This document shows positions 54,773 to 63,637 of a stretch of DNA of 64,000 nt, one piece after another. The DNA is from Lacticaseibacillus baoqingensis (GTDB lineage: Bacteria; Bacillota; Bacilli; Lactobacillales; Lactobacillaceae), in NCBI RefSeq assembly GCF_003946165.1, contig NZ_RHOI01000012.1:1-64000 (forward strand), given 5' to 3'. Both the position numbers and the translations under genes were made by a program. Position 1 is the stretch's first letter. The number at the start of each line of letters is the position of its first letter. The notes under the pieces were generated by a model, which ran no database searches, had not been told where the DNA came from, and saw nothing but the letters and a program-made list of their open reading frames with translations.

Positions 54773-54818
54773 GTCGTTATTCTGCTTGCGTAGCAGTGTC
54801 ACGGGCGCGGACTTTACG

Positions 54819-54875
54819 GGGTCTAGAATTTTTGGTGTTGGTAGTAATCAACACTGGAGATGCTAGACCCTTTTT
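54819..54875 (+). terminator. second hairpin past the element
   Basis: GGGTCTAG (54819-54826) with CTAGACCC (54863-54870), inner GTGTTG/CAACAC, then TTTTT. It may close a transcript from the left or belong to the nearby IS30 end. The rest of 54776-54979 shows no gene. Confidence 0.6.
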
Positions 54876-54979
54876 AGTACTTGAATTTACAATTGAAGTG
54901 GAACACTAAGAAAAAAGATTCCCGTATTGTCAATCTAAGTGCAACAGTTTCTAGTCCAATCCTATAAGTGGTACACAGC

Positions 54980-56028
54980 TTAGAGTTCCGGCATCAGTTC
55001 CGCCGCACTCCGGTAGCCCAAGATACGACGAGGCCGGCTGTTGAGTGCGTCCTGGAAGCTCTGAATATCAATGATGTCGTAATGGTGGAGTGAGCGACCT
55101 TTCGGAATAAACTCTCGTAGAAGGCCGTTCTGGTTCTCATTTGTTCCGCGCTCCCATGGTGAGTACGGATGAGCAAAGTAGACATCAGTTCCTTCTACTG
55201 AATGTTCCTTCTACTGAATGTTCCTTCTACTGAATCTAGTTGTGCGAACTCACTGCCGTTATCAAAGGTGATGGTGGTGAAGTATTCCGCACCGTAATCA
55301 TCAATGATGGACTGAAGTCCCACCTTACAGGTACTTGCTTTGTAGTTAGCGAGCTTGATGATGATTTCGAAGCGACTCGTCCGCTCTGTCAAAACCAGCA
55401 ACGCAGGTTCGCTATCAACGCGCTTACCTTTCACTAAATCTCCTTCCCAATGGCCCCCTTGCCGACGGTCTTGAACTTCAATGGGTCTTTCATCAATCGA
55501 GGTACCAAGCTTCGTCTTATTGGTGCGGGTATGGGAATGGCTTCGTTTAATTCGCAAGCTGGGTTTGCGCGGTAAGTCGTGGGTCCGTAGTTCGAATCTA
55601 CCGGCCTCAATATCCCGGTAAACCGTTGGTGTTGAAGGAACAACCTCGTCTGCGTGTTCCCGTTTGAAGGTGTGCACGAAGCTGTCCACACTGTGTACGC
55701 GTGGACGTTGCTTGATGGCAGCGGCACAGGCGGCGTAGAACTCGGGGTTCTTCTCAAGTATCGTCTTGGGGCGACACCGCTCCCGCCGCTGAGCGTGCAG
55801 ATAAGCTGCCGTATCAGCAAAGTAAATCAACGCTAACTTATGCCCGGGAATTCGCTGTAGAACGGAGCCACGAGTGATCTCACGCGAAATAGTACTACGA
55901 GAGCGGTTGAGTTCGCGGGCAATCCGTGCTTGGGAGAATCCCTGATTGAGCAGAGTTTCAATGCGAACGCGATCAAAATTTGATAGTTGTTGGTAAGCCT
56001 TAGAGATGGTACGCTTGATGTTGGTCAT
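54980..56028 (-). pseudogene. IS30-family transposase, frameshifted by a 16-bp tandem repeat
   Basis: Minus-strand DDE transposase. The N-terminal 277 residues have the IS30 helix-turn-helix (FSQARIARELNRSRSTISRE) and the catalytic core (GHWEGDLVKGKRVDS, TITFDNGSEFA). The frame then breaks where GTTCCTTCTACTGAAT occurs three times (55188-55235). With one copy the reading would continue as DVYFAHPYSPWERGTNEN and end in LMPEL at 54980. Two extra copies add 32 bp, so the catalytic Glu is lost. Terminal repeats could not be set with confidence. Confidence 0.88.
55188..55235. repeat. 16-bp tandem repeat, three units
   Basis: GTTCCTTCTACTGAAT repeats exactly three times head to tail inside the IS30 transposase gene. 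One or four units would keep the frame; three break it. Confidence 0.95.
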
Positions 56029-56149
56029 GATGTGCCTTTCTTATGTGCTTGGTTGCTTATAAGAATAGGTCATCATGGCCTTTTTGGTCTCCTCAATTTT
56101 CAAGCCAAGTGCAACGGATGATAATGAATCCTTGATAGTGGTCAAGTTG

Positions 56150-56466
56150 TTAGACCATGCGTCGGTAGTAATTGCATGGTCTAAGATAGTACAGAATACG
56201 TCTGGGACGATTATTCAGAGCGGACTGGACTGCCTGAATTTCGACCAGCGTAACGTCCCTAAGAGACTTTCCCTTCGGGAAGTACTCCCTGAGTAGTCCG
56301 TTGGTGTTCTCGTTAGTGCCGCGCTCCCAAGGCGAGTGTGGATGAGCAAAATAGATCTGGGTTCCAACAATCTCTGATAACTTGGCAAACTCGGAACCTT
56401 TGTCAAACGTGATACTCTCAAACTCCTTGACACCGTAGTCGTCAATCGTGTCCTGCAAAGCTTTAA
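56150..56466 (-). pseudogene. IS30-family transposase, C-terminal remnant
   Basis: About 100 residues of a second, different IS30 transposase: ESITFDKGSEFAKLSE, then HPHSPWERGTNENTNGLLRE with the catalytic Glu, and NNRPRRIL. The N-terminal part is missing; reading stops exactly at the IS5-family insertion (56467), and no continuation appears past its other end. A hairpin TTAGACCATGC/GCATGGTCTAA overlaps its end. Confidence 0.85.
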
Positions 56467-57323
56467 GAACCTGTCTAGTATCTTTTAAGAGCTATCTTCA
56501 GGAAGGCCAATACAACCATTTGAAGACTGCTGTTAAGGGCACGTTCACAGTTTTTCCAAAGTCGCCGACATTTGTCTAGCCAACTCCATGAACGTTCAAT
56601 GATCCATCGTTGCGGTAACACCGTGAACGTATGCAACTCGTTGCGTTTAGCTACCGTCGTCTTAGCATTCAAAATGAGCTTCACCTGATCCGCAAAGTCA
56701 TTGCCAGTGTAGCCACCATCAACCATGACATGCTGAACCAGCTCTAAATTTTGGCTAGCCAAACTAAACATAGCCAATGCACCTGAACGATCTGATACAT
56801 TAGCTCGTGTCACGAGAATGGCTTGTGGTAAACCATTAATATCAACCGCCATATGACGCTTAATCCCTGAAATCTTTTTGCCGCCATCGTAGCCACTATT
56901 TTTCGTTAAATCAGTGGTTTTAACACTTTGAGCATCAACAATCACAAACGACGTTCGGGCCGATCGGCCCTGTGCAAAGCGATAGGAAGCAACAGTTTTT
57001 TTAAAAGCCTTTCTAATAGCGAATCAGCTGTCGGGTCTGGTTTATCTCGCCACATATCGTAATAGCGGTAGACAGTGTGCCATTCCGGGAAATCGTGCGG
57101 TAATTCACGCCATTGACACCCTGTAGTAAGCGAGTAAAGGATGGCATTGAATACGTCATAAAGATCATAACGACGCGGTCTTGTATGCTTGCGGAAGTTT
57201 TCTAAATCAGGTTGTATTAACGCAAATTGCGCTCGAGAAATATTGCTTGGATAATCTGGCATGACAAACTCCTCAGTCGGTTTTCCACAATTCTACCAGA
57301 TTCAGCAGATACTAGACAGGTTC
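56467..57323 (-). mobile_element. complete IS5-family (IS427-type) insertion sequence
   Basis: An 857-bp element with inverted ends GAACCTGTCTAGTATCT and AGATACTAGACAGGTTC and a 3-bp duplication TAA at both sides (56464-56466, 57324-57326). It carries two overlapping transposase frames and has cut the IS30 remnant at its left. A partial second copy is at 60895-61265. Confidence 0.92.
56475..57262 (-). CDS. IS5-family transposase in two frames, probable -1 frameshift
   Basis: The first frame (56942-57262) encodes 106 residues with the DUF4096-type start [15 protein letters not shown] and [20 protein letters not shown]. The second (56475 up to about 56990) has the DDE core: [40 protein letters not shown] and [18 protein letters not shown] run of seven A on the coding strand (57002 down to 56996, in TTTTAAAAAAACTG) allows a -1 slip that joins them as [17 protein letters not shown]. 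The element appears intact. Confidence 0.88.
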
Positions 57324-57398
57324 TAAGAGGCATTTCACCATACTAACAAGAAAACCAAAAATTCCCAGATCATTAATTTAACATATCGTATCAAACCA

Positions 57399-57428
57399 CG
57401 CCTGGAATATTATCTAGGCGTTTTTTTA
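57399..57428 (+). terminator. terminator before the cop genes
   Basis: CGCCT...AGGCG hairpin with an AT-rich interior followed by seven T, between the IS5 end and the copY promoter. No gene upstream of it is left, so its gene was probably lost. Confidence 0.6.
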
Positions 57429-57455
57429 GTGTCATGGTATTTTCTGGCAGAAAGG

Positions 57456-57511
57456 TTGCATTATTGTGACTACAGTTGTAAACTAATAAGCGTTAAGAGA
57501 CTACAAACGTA
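57456..57511 (+). promoter_or_regulatory. copY promoter with two cop boxes
   Basis: TTGCAT (57456-57461) and TAAACT (57479-57484), 17-bp spacer. The perfect cop box TACAGTTGTA (57471-57480) covers the spacer and -10; a degenerate one, TACAAACGTA, is at 57502-57511. Both match the TACAnnTGTA operator of CopY repressors. Confidence 0.85.
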
Positions 57512-57542
57512 AACTTAGAATTCAATTAATGGAGGAGGCCAA

Positions 57543-57974
57543 TTGAAGGATGCAAAGAATGTAACCATCACCGATTCTGAATGGATGGTTATGAGAGCAA
57601 TTTGGACAATGGGACATGCGACTAGTCGTGAACTAATCGATGCTATGAACGAATTAGAAGGCTGGTCAGCTTCAACAACCAAAACGCTACTTCACAGGTT
57701 GATTCAAAAACAGGCGGTTGCGCAGCATGGCGGCAGTCGACCATTCACGTATAAGCCGGTTGTTGGCGAGAAGGAATCAATGGCGGCAGCGGCAGATGAT
57801 TTGTTTGACCATATGTGTGCGATGCGGGCTGGTTCAACAATTGCCGGCGTTATTCAGTCAAGGGAACTCTCACGGGCGGATATTGCGAACTTACAGGCGA
57901 TTCTAGCTGAAAAGGCCAAAACAGCGCCCGAGGAAGTTCAGTGTAACTGCTTGCCGGGTGATCAAACGTGTTAA
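57543..57974 (+). CDS. copY: copper-responsive repressor CopY/TcrY
   Basis: A 143-residue BlaI/MecI-type winged-helix repressor (TDSEWMVMRAIWTMGHATSR, then SASTTKTLLHRLIQK). Its C-terminus has CNCLPGDQTC, with Cys134, 136 and 143, a short form of the CxCx4CxC motif that exchanges zinc for Cu(I) and releases DNA; the final Cys pair is reduced to one. The start is TTG with GGAGGAGG upstream. Two cop boxes precede it, so it autoregulates and controls copB. Confidence 0.92.
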   Translation: MKDAKNVTITDSEWMVMRAIWTMGHATSRELIDAMNELEGWSASTTKTLLHRLIQKQAVAQHGGSRPFTYKPVVGEKESMAAAADDLFDHMCAMRAGSTIAGVIQSRELSRADIANLQAILAEKAKTAPEEVQCNCLPGDQTC

Positions 57975-58095
57975 GACTGTGGTGTTCTGTTTACTTTTAG
58001 GATTGCTGCACAAAAATCCAGAATCTGGGATTTCTGATGGCGGAAACTTATGAATTTTTGTCGTAATTCTCATTCATATAGTGGCATGGTGCTCC

Positions 58096-58192
58096 GCAAA
58101 GCAGAAGCCTAAATATAAGAACCTGGTGGAAAAATCCCGAGCCCGGGGATTTCCACACAAGGAACTTATATTCCGGCTTCTAACCGCTTTGC
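58096..58192 (+). repeat. 97-nt imperfect hairpin between copY and copB
   Basis: Four stem blocks pair in order: GCAAAGC/GCTTTGC, GAAGCC/GGCTTC, ATATAAG/CTTATAT and GTGGAAA/TTTCCAC, with an ATCCCG/CGGGGAT tip. CTTATTTTTAG follows. It lies between copY and copB; the remainder of 57975-58224 has no gene. Confidence 0.7.
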
Positions 58193-58224
58193 TACGCACA
58201 CTTATTTTTAGGGGGTCGATAATC

Positions 58225-60492
58225 ATGGCAAATAAAGAGGACCATATGAACATGAAAAACATGAGTGCTAAGAATATGGAAAATAATGAATCAAATATGA
58301 GTCATATGGATCATGATGACATGAAAATGGATCACGATATGACCGAAACGGATCATAATCAAATGAACATGGACCACGATATGGCCGAAATGGATCATGG
58401 TCAAATGAACATGGATCACAGCCAAATGAACATGAATCACGAAACTATGAATATGAGTGGGATGAATCACGGTGATATGGATATGGCTGGGACCGACATG
58501 ATGATGCACGGTGGCTCAATGATGCATATGGGAAATTTGAAAGTTAAATTTTGGGTCTCCGTTGTCTTAGCGATTCCAGTTTTACTGTTAGCACCAATCA
58601 TGGGTTTAAACGTTTCCATCCTTAGTTTCAGTTCACCGCTAATTGTTGGCATTATCATCGTTTTGTTTGATACAGCACTTTACTTTTATGGCGGAATGCC
58701 ATTTTTAAAGGGGGCTAAAGCGGAAATTCAGGATAAATCTCCTGAAATGATGACGCTAGTAACCCTTGGAATTTCCGTTTCGTATTTCTACAGTTTGTAC
58801 GCATTTATTGCCAACAACTTCTTGAACCCGGCAAATCATGTAATGGATTTTTCGTTCGAACTTGCAACCCTGATTTTAATTATGCTTCTAGGACACTGGA
58901 TTGAAATGAATGCATTGATGGGGGCTGGGGAAGCCTTACAAAAGATGGCGGCCCTGTTGCCTAAGACGGCCCATCTAGTTACAGATAATGGTGAAACAAA
59001 AGAAGTGCCAGTATCTGATTTAAAAGTTGGTCAAGCTTTCCAAGTGCGTTCAGGTGAGAGTATTCCAGCCGATGGTGTTATTACGGCTGGGGAGTCGACC
59101 GTGAATGAAGCACTGGTAACCGGTGAATCTGCTGCCGTTACCAAGAACGTTGGCGATAAGGTCATTGGTGGTGCAACCAACAATAACGGGACGCTAACGG
59201 TTAAAATTAGTGGTACTGGTGACTCCGGCTATCTTTCTCAAGTAATGAAAATGGTTCAAAATGCCCAGCAAGCTAAATCTAAAGCAGAAGATAAAGCTGA
59301 TTTAGTTGCCAAGTATCTATTTTACGCGGCACTTGGTGTTGGGATTATTGCTTTCTTTGCCTGGTTACCCCAGGGATTGGCGACTGCAATGACGATCATG
59401 GTGACCGTCTTCGTGATTGCTTGCCCGCATGCATTAGGATTAGCGATTCCATTAGTGGTTTCTCGTTCTACTACGATTGGCGCTCAAAATGGGCTATTAG
59501 TTCGAAATCGCCAAGCCATTGAAGCAAGTCAACATGTTAGCCACGTTCTCTTGGATAAAACTGGCACGTTAACAGAAGGTAAATTTACGGTGAATGCATT
59601 GATTCCAAATGATGGGATTGACGAAACAACGTTATTAAGCCGACTGGCCGCCCTTGAAAATAATTCGACTCATCCGCTGGCACAAGCAATCATTACTGAA
59701 GCCCAAGCGAAGGACATTGAAGTCGTTGCGGCTGAAAAGTCTCAAAATATTCCGGGCGTTGGTATTTCCGGTAATGTTGATGGCACTGACTATACGATTG
59801 TTAATGGTAACTATTTAACGAAGCAAGGGATCAGGTTTGACGAGGCCGCTGCTGATAAATGGGCTGCTAAGGGTAATTCCGTCAGCTTCCTATTGCAGGG
59901 CACCCAAGTTCAAGGAATGGTTGCTGAAGGCGACACCATCAAAGCGGGTGCTAAGGAATTAATTAGTGGTCTTCAGAGGCGAGGAATTACCCCCGTAATG
60001 CTCACTGGCGATAATCCAAAAGCCGCGGAACACGTTGCTAACTTACTAGGATTGACGGAATTCCATGCAGGCCTATTACCAGATGATAAGCAAAAGATTA
60101 TTGCTGATTATCAAGCAAAGGGCAATCACGTCATCATGGTTGGTGACGGCGTAAATGACGCACCAAGTCTTGCCGCGGCCGATATTGGAATTGCAATTGG
60201 CGCCGGAACCGATGTTGCCATTGATTCCGCTGATGTTGTGTTGGTTAAATCAGAACCCAGCGATATTTTACATTTTCTTGATTTGGCTAAAATCACAAAT
60301 CGGAAAATGGTTCAAAATCTCTGGTGGGGAGCAGGCTACAATATTGTCGCAATTCCACTCGCTGCCGGTGTGTTGTCATTTATTGGAATCATTCTAGACC
60401 CAGCCGTTGGTGCTGCGGTCATGGCGATGTCGACAATTATCGTGGCAATTAATGCGATGGGATTGACTGGTGAAAAGATTAAAAACGTGTAA
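58225..60492 (+). CDS. copB: copper-exporting P1B-type ATPase CopB
   Basis: A 755-residue heavy-metal ATPase. The first ~95 residues are a Met/His/Asp-rich region of repeated MDH-type units that likely binds copper. About eight membrane segments follow. The ion site is CPH (Cys400 in VIACPHALGLAIP), the CopB-type variant of CPC. The phosphorylated Asp is D444 in DKTGTLTEG, with the HP motif in NNSTHPLAQAI and GDGVNDAPSLAAADIG. AGGGGG precedes the ATG chosen; the longer ORF begins inside the upstream hairpin. It exports copper and is controlled by CopY. Confidence 0.94.
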   Translation: MANKEDHMNMKNMSAKNMENNESNMSHMDHDDMKMDHDMTETDHNQMNMDHDMAEMDHGQMNMDHSQMNMNHETMNMSGMNHGDMDMAGTDMMMHGGSMMHMGNLKVKFWVSVVLAIPVLLLAPIMGLNVSILSFSSPLIVGIIIVLFDTALYFYGGMPFLKGAKAEIQDKSPEMMTLVTLGISVSYFYSLYAFIANNFLNPANHVMDFSFELATLILIMLLGHWIEMNALMGAGEALQKMAALLPKTAHLVTDNGETKEVPVSDLKVGQAFQVRSGESIPADGVITAGESTVNEALVTGESAAVTKNVGDKVIGGATNNNGTLTVKISGTGDSGYLSQVMKMVQNAQQAKSKAEDKADLVAKYLFYAALGVGIIAFFAWLPQGLATAMTIMVTVFVIACPHALGLAIPLVVSRSTTIGAQNGLLVRNRQAIEASQHVSHVLLDKTGTLTEGKFTVNALIPNDGIDETTLLSRLAALENNSTHPLAQAIITEAQAKDIEVVAAEKSQNIPGVGISGNVDGTDYTIVNGNYLTKQGIRFDEAAADKWAAKGNSVSFLLQGTQVQGMVAEGDTIKAGAKELISGLQRRGITPVMLTGDNPKAAEHVANLLGLTEFHAGLLPDDKQKIIADYQAKGNHVIMVGDGVNDAPSLAAADIGIAIGAGTDVAIDSADVVLVKSEPSDILHFLDLAKITNRKMVQNLWWGAGYNIVAIPLAAGVLSFIGIILDPAVGAAVMAMSTIIVAINAMGLTGEKIKNV

Positions 60493-60506
60493 TTAAGTGA
60501 TGACAA

Positions 60507-60550
60507 AAAGAGGAGAAAGATCAGCTGGTAGTCTGGTCTTTCTCCTCTTT
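60507..60550. terminator. bidirectional terminator after copB
   Basis: AAAGAGGAGAAAGA pairs over 14 bp with TCTTTCTCCTCTTT, between copB and the converging MFS fragment. Confidence 0.9.
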
Positions 60551-60566
60551 ATGATCATCATGTTAA

Positions 60567-60894
60567 TTACTTATCTGGTTGCTCAGTTAATTTCGCCAAT
60601 TTTTGATGCAGCCTAATGTCATATTGCCTGGTAATTGGCATTAACACCGCGACCACCCCGCAAATGGCAGCACCGATTCCTGCAATCACAAATAGGCGTT
60701 CAATGCCAATCACATCAGCTAGGGGACCGGCAAAAATTAAGCCAATTGGTCCAGCTAGATTCAACAAAGAATTCAAAACGCCTAGAATCCGCCCTAACTC
60801 TTCTGCTGGATAACTTTGTTGAATCATTGCCATTAAAAGCGTTGTAAAAAATGGGGTCGCAATTCCTTCAATGATGTTTAAAGCTGCGAACCAT
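60567..60894 (-). pseudogene. MFS transporter, C-terminal fragment
   Basis: About 109 residues with three membrane segments and a C-terminal tail: FFTTLLMAMIQQSYPAEELG, GPIGLIFAGPLADVIGIE and FVIAGIGAAICGVVAVL. This resembles the end of macrolide-type (Mef-like) MFS exporters. It is cut at 60894/60895 by the IS5-family remnant, so the gene is dead. A start at 60833 gives only 88 residues. Confidence 0.82.
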
Positions 60895-61265
60895 GTTCGG
60901 GCCGATCGGCCCTATGCAAAGCGATAGGAAGCAACAGTTTTTTTAAAAGCCTTTCTAATAGCGAATCAGCTGTCGGGTCTGGTTTATCTCGCCACATATC
61001 GTAATAGCGGTAGACAGTGTGCCATTCTGGGAAATCGTGTGGTAATTCACGCCATTGACACCCTGTAGTAAGCGAGTAAAGGATGGCATTGAATACGTCA
61101 TAAAGATCATAACGACGCGGTCTTGTATGCTTGCGGAAGTTTTCTAAATCAGGTTGTATTAACGCAAATTGCGCTCGAGAAATATTGCTTGGATAATCTG
61201 GCATGACAAACTCCTCAGTCGGTTTTCCACAATTCTACCAGATTCAGCAGATACTAGACAGGTTC
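60895..61265 (-). mobile_element. partial copy of the IS5-family element
   Basis: 371 bp that match 56953-57323 with only about three differences, including the end AGATACTAGACAGGTTC. It keeps the first transposase frame (start 61204), which now ends in DRPEHGSQL at 60878 after running into the MFS gene. The cut lies 4 bp from palindrome GGGCCGATCGGCCC. Confidence 0.9.
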
Positions 61266-61415
61266 TAAGACAGGTGCCCGCATGATAGTCAGGAATCTTG
61301 AGGGAGTGTAAAATATTTTGTGTAAATTGATACCTTGAGGGTATTGAAAAAGGGAAAGCCTTCCCCGTATGATTGAAATCGCTAAAAAACCAATCAGAAT
61401 ACGGAGGCTTTCCCC

Positions 61416-61435
61416 ATGAACCAGTTTAACAAAGA
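61416..61435 (+). pseudogene. IS256-family transposase, first codons
   Basis: ATG followed by codons for NQFNKD, after a leader with AGGCTTTCCCC. CAGTTTAACAAAGA (61422-61435) recurs at 63638-63651, where the transposase reading resumes. The upstream stretch 61300-61415, with AGCCTTCCCC/GGGGAAAGCCT-type symmetry, is probably the left end of the same element. Confidence 0.65.
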
Positions 61436-61451
61436 CCCCCAGTTTACATTA

Positions 61452-61461
61452 GTGCTATAAT
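61452..61461 (+). promoter_or_regulatory. promoter of the YSIRK protein gene
   Basis: Extended -10 TGC-TATAAT (TATAAT at 61456-61461), 36 bp before the start codon; no good -35 at the expected spot. GGAAGGGGAAGG follows as ribosome-binding site. Confidence 0.6.
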
Positions 61462-61497
61462 GAAAAGGAAATTAATTTTTGGAAGGGGAAGGAAACG

Positions 61498-63006
61498 ATG
61501 TTTTCAAAAAATAATCATTTGCTAACTGATCGTCAATGTACACACCAAAACCCTAAATTTGCTTTACGGAAGCTGAGTATTGGGGTAGCTTCTGTCCTGT
61601 TGGGAACTATTTTCTTGATGGGTGAAGCTAATGTCCAGGCGGACACGGTTACTGATGCTAATCAAGAGAACCCAGTTATCGCTACGACGACTGCTGATAC
61701 TCAAAATAAAAGTACAAGCAAAAGCAATATTGATCAGGCTAAACAACTGATTAATAATCAGACTACTGTGGTAGAAAATGAGAAGCCTGCTAATCCATTG
61801 CCAGACTATAAGCCGATAACGTATGTTAACTATGATGCCGTAAGTATCTATCCTGCGAATGATGCTCAGGGGAACCCATCAGTCTATGTGAATGATCATA
61901 TATTTGATAATGTTCATAAGCCAGGCGATCGGGTTTATGACTTCATTAAGGGGGCTAATGGTTGGTCTTCCGGTGTTTATTACTATCACCAAAACAAACA
62001 ACATACGGCTGGTTACCATGCTTTGACACCAGTGGATGCCAATGATCGTTCCAAGGGTTATCAAGTTCCGGATTTTGAAGCCGACATTTTAGGTGGCGAA
62101 GGGATTGCCTTAGATAAAGATGGCCATTTAATTGGTGCCTATCCGGGTGAAAGTCATTGGAGTAGTATGGCACCAGGAGCGGCTGTAAATACTTATATAA
62201 CGCTTCATCCTGATCGGCAACGAGTAGAGATTAACTTTTTGGATCAAACCACTAATAGCTCCTTAGGAAAAGTTGTTTTGTGGGGATACAGTGGGATCCA
62301 AAGTCAATTTAAGGTTGATGGTTTATTAGCTAAATTGAAATCTTTAGGATTTGAAGTTACTTCGTCTGATTTTCAAAATGGCTTCCATTACGATAGTACT
62401 AACAACGATTACTATAGCAGCTCCGATCCTAATCAGTGGCAAGATAATCAGTTACAGTCCTTTACGATTGTCCTCAGCCATCCACAATCAACTGAGAATG
62501 GTCAAAAGACCATTACGAGAACCATCCATTATAAGTACAGTGATGGTAGTCAAGCCCAACCAGATAAGGTACAAACGATTACCTTAACCCGGGCGGGTTC
62601 TAAGGATGCAGTTACAGGCGAAATTACCTGGGGTGCTTGGTCGACGGGTAGTTTTGATGCTGTTACTAGCCCAACGATTGCTGGCTACACTCCAGACTAT
62701 GCCCAGATTGATGCTGAAACCGTTGATGGTAATAGTACGGACATCGAACAGACCGTTACTTACATCAAGGATCAAGTTGCTACTCCTGATGATAGTCAGG
62801 GAACTAAGGGAAACCAGCATACAAAAACTAATACTACTAGCCAAGAGACCGCTAATTTGACTAAGAATAGCCTAACTAGTAATAAACAGCAGGCTAATCG
62901 ATTGCCTCAGACAGGTAACCAAAGTGAAACTGGTGCTGTGGCATTAGGTTTAGCAACGATGCTGGGTATGTTAGGCTTAGCCGGGTTAAAGCGTAAGCAT
63001 CAATAA
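61498..63006 (+). CDS. YSIRK/LPQTG surface protein with MucBP-like domains
   Basis: A 502-residue wall-anchored protein. The signal peptide has a YSIRK-type motif (FALRKLSIGVASVLLGT, residues 21-37), which directs export at the septum. Residues ~100-280 are an unassigned globular domain with many Tyr, Asn and Gly. Residues ~285-440 look like one or two mucin-binding modules (TRTIHYKYSDGSQA, AGYTPDYAQI, QTVTYIKDQ). The Thr/Asn-rich linker, LPQTG at 469, a membrane helix and KRKHQ end it. Low GC and the flanking IS pieces point to transfer. Adhesion to mucus or matrix is likely. Confidence 0.88.
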   Translation: MFSKNNHLLTDRQCTHQNPKFALRKLSIGVASVLLGTIFLMGEANVQADTVTDANQENPVIATTTADTQNKSTSKSNIDQAKQLINNQTTVVENEKPANPLPDYKPITYVNYDAVSIYPANDAQGNPSVYVNDHIFDNVHKPGDRVYDFIKGANGWSSGVYYYHQNKQHTAGYHALTPVDANDRSKGYQVPDFEADILGGEGIALDKDGHLIGAYPGESHWSSMAPGAAVNTYITLHPDRQRVEINFLDQTTNSSLGKVVLWGYSGIQSQFKVDGLLAKLKSLGFEVTSSDFQNGFHYDSTNNDYYSSSDPNQWQDNQLQSFTIVLSHPQSTENGQKTITRTIHYKYSDGSQAQPDKVQTITLTRAGSKDAVTGEITWGAWSTGSFDAVTSPTIAGYTPDYAQIDAETVDGNSTDIEQTVTYIKDQVATPDDSQGTKGNQHTKTNTTSQETANLTKNSLTSNKQQANRLPQTGNQSETGAVALGLATMLGMLGLAGLKRKHQ

Positions 63007-63167
63007 GCTGAATAACTAGAAAGCGACACTCAACTAAAATGGCTGAGTACATCTTTTCTACTCAAAGCCAAGTTATATCAGTGCTTAATTACTGTTTTGG
63101 CCTGACTTTTTGAGTTTATTATTACCAATAACAGTTTTGGACGCTGATTTTGTGTACACTAAAACCA

Positions 63168-63208
63168 GCCAGTTCAAAAATCATTTTAAAATTATCGTTA
63201 AACTGGCT
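63168..63208. repeat. hairpin in the gap after the YSIRK gene
   Basis: GCCAGTT and AACTGGC bracket an AT-rich loop. A weak ACTCA/TGAGT hairpin at 63026-63046 may end the YSIRK transcript. The rest of 63007-63243 shows no gene; part is probably the outer end of the IS110 remnant. Confidence 0.45.
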
Positions 63209-63243
63209 ATAATAGAGATTGATCAAAAGGTTATCCTTGTCAA

Positions 63244-63636
63244 TTAGCAGTGTTTGGCAAGTTGATAATCATACTTCTGACCATAGATTATTAGGTGGTA
63301 GATGGTTCTAATCAGTTTATGGACAGCTGCGATCGCAATCTTCTTGGAGTTCCGGCTCTGGGAAGATTTTTTCTTTTGCAAGTAGTAGTCTGCGATGTGG
63401 CACTGATGGTAGTGACTAGCTGAAGCCATTTGGCCAATGGTTCGGTATAAGATTTTACGAGCCATTGTATTACCGCGTTTACTAATATGGTCAGCCGTAA
63501 TAAATTGTCCGGATTCATAATGACGCAAATCCACTCCAACAAAAGCATTTAAGGCATTCGGGTTCCGAAAGCGTCGAATGTCACCTAAGGTGCCTAAGAG
63601 TAAGACAGCGGTTGTGTTTGAGATTCCTGGAATACC
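63244..63636 (-). pseudogene. IS110-family transposase, C-terminal fragment
   Basis: About 130 residues of the IS116/IS110/IS902 C-terminal domain: GIPGISNTTAVLLLGTLGDI, LNAFVGVDLRHYESGQF and ISKRGNTMARKILYR with the conserved Ser. The N-terminal DEDD catalytic domain is absent. The open frame continues 14 codons into the antisense of the IS256 gene, which marks the junction near 63636. Confidence 0.88.
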
Positions 63637-63637
63637 C

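Larger units (their letters stand above)
33600..54780 (+). mobile_element. Tn916-superfamily integrative conjugative element (no integrase seen)
   Basis: A ~21-kb block of same-strand, often overlapping genes following the Tn916 transfer order: two DUF961 genes (orf23/22), coupling ATPase (orf21), oriT, MobT-type relaxase (orf20), ArdA (orf18), TcpE (orf17), VirB4-type ATPase (orf16), VirB6-type protein (orf15), hydrolase (orf14) and TcpC (orf13). Codon and base use differ from the flanks. Outer limits are estimates: left after the TetR terminator, right after TcpC. No int, xis or att repeat could be identified; IS elements begin just past the right edge. Confidence 0.88.

Noticed and set aside
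54920-56115. Terminal inverted repeats of the IS30 copies
   Set aside because: AAGTGCAAC occurs near 54942 and 56105 but in the same orientation, so the two marks are left ends of two elements and not an inverted pair; no right end could be matched.
58081-58224. Longer start for CopB
   Set aside because: It would start inside the 97-nt hairpin and has no site; AGGGGG precedes the ATG at 58225.
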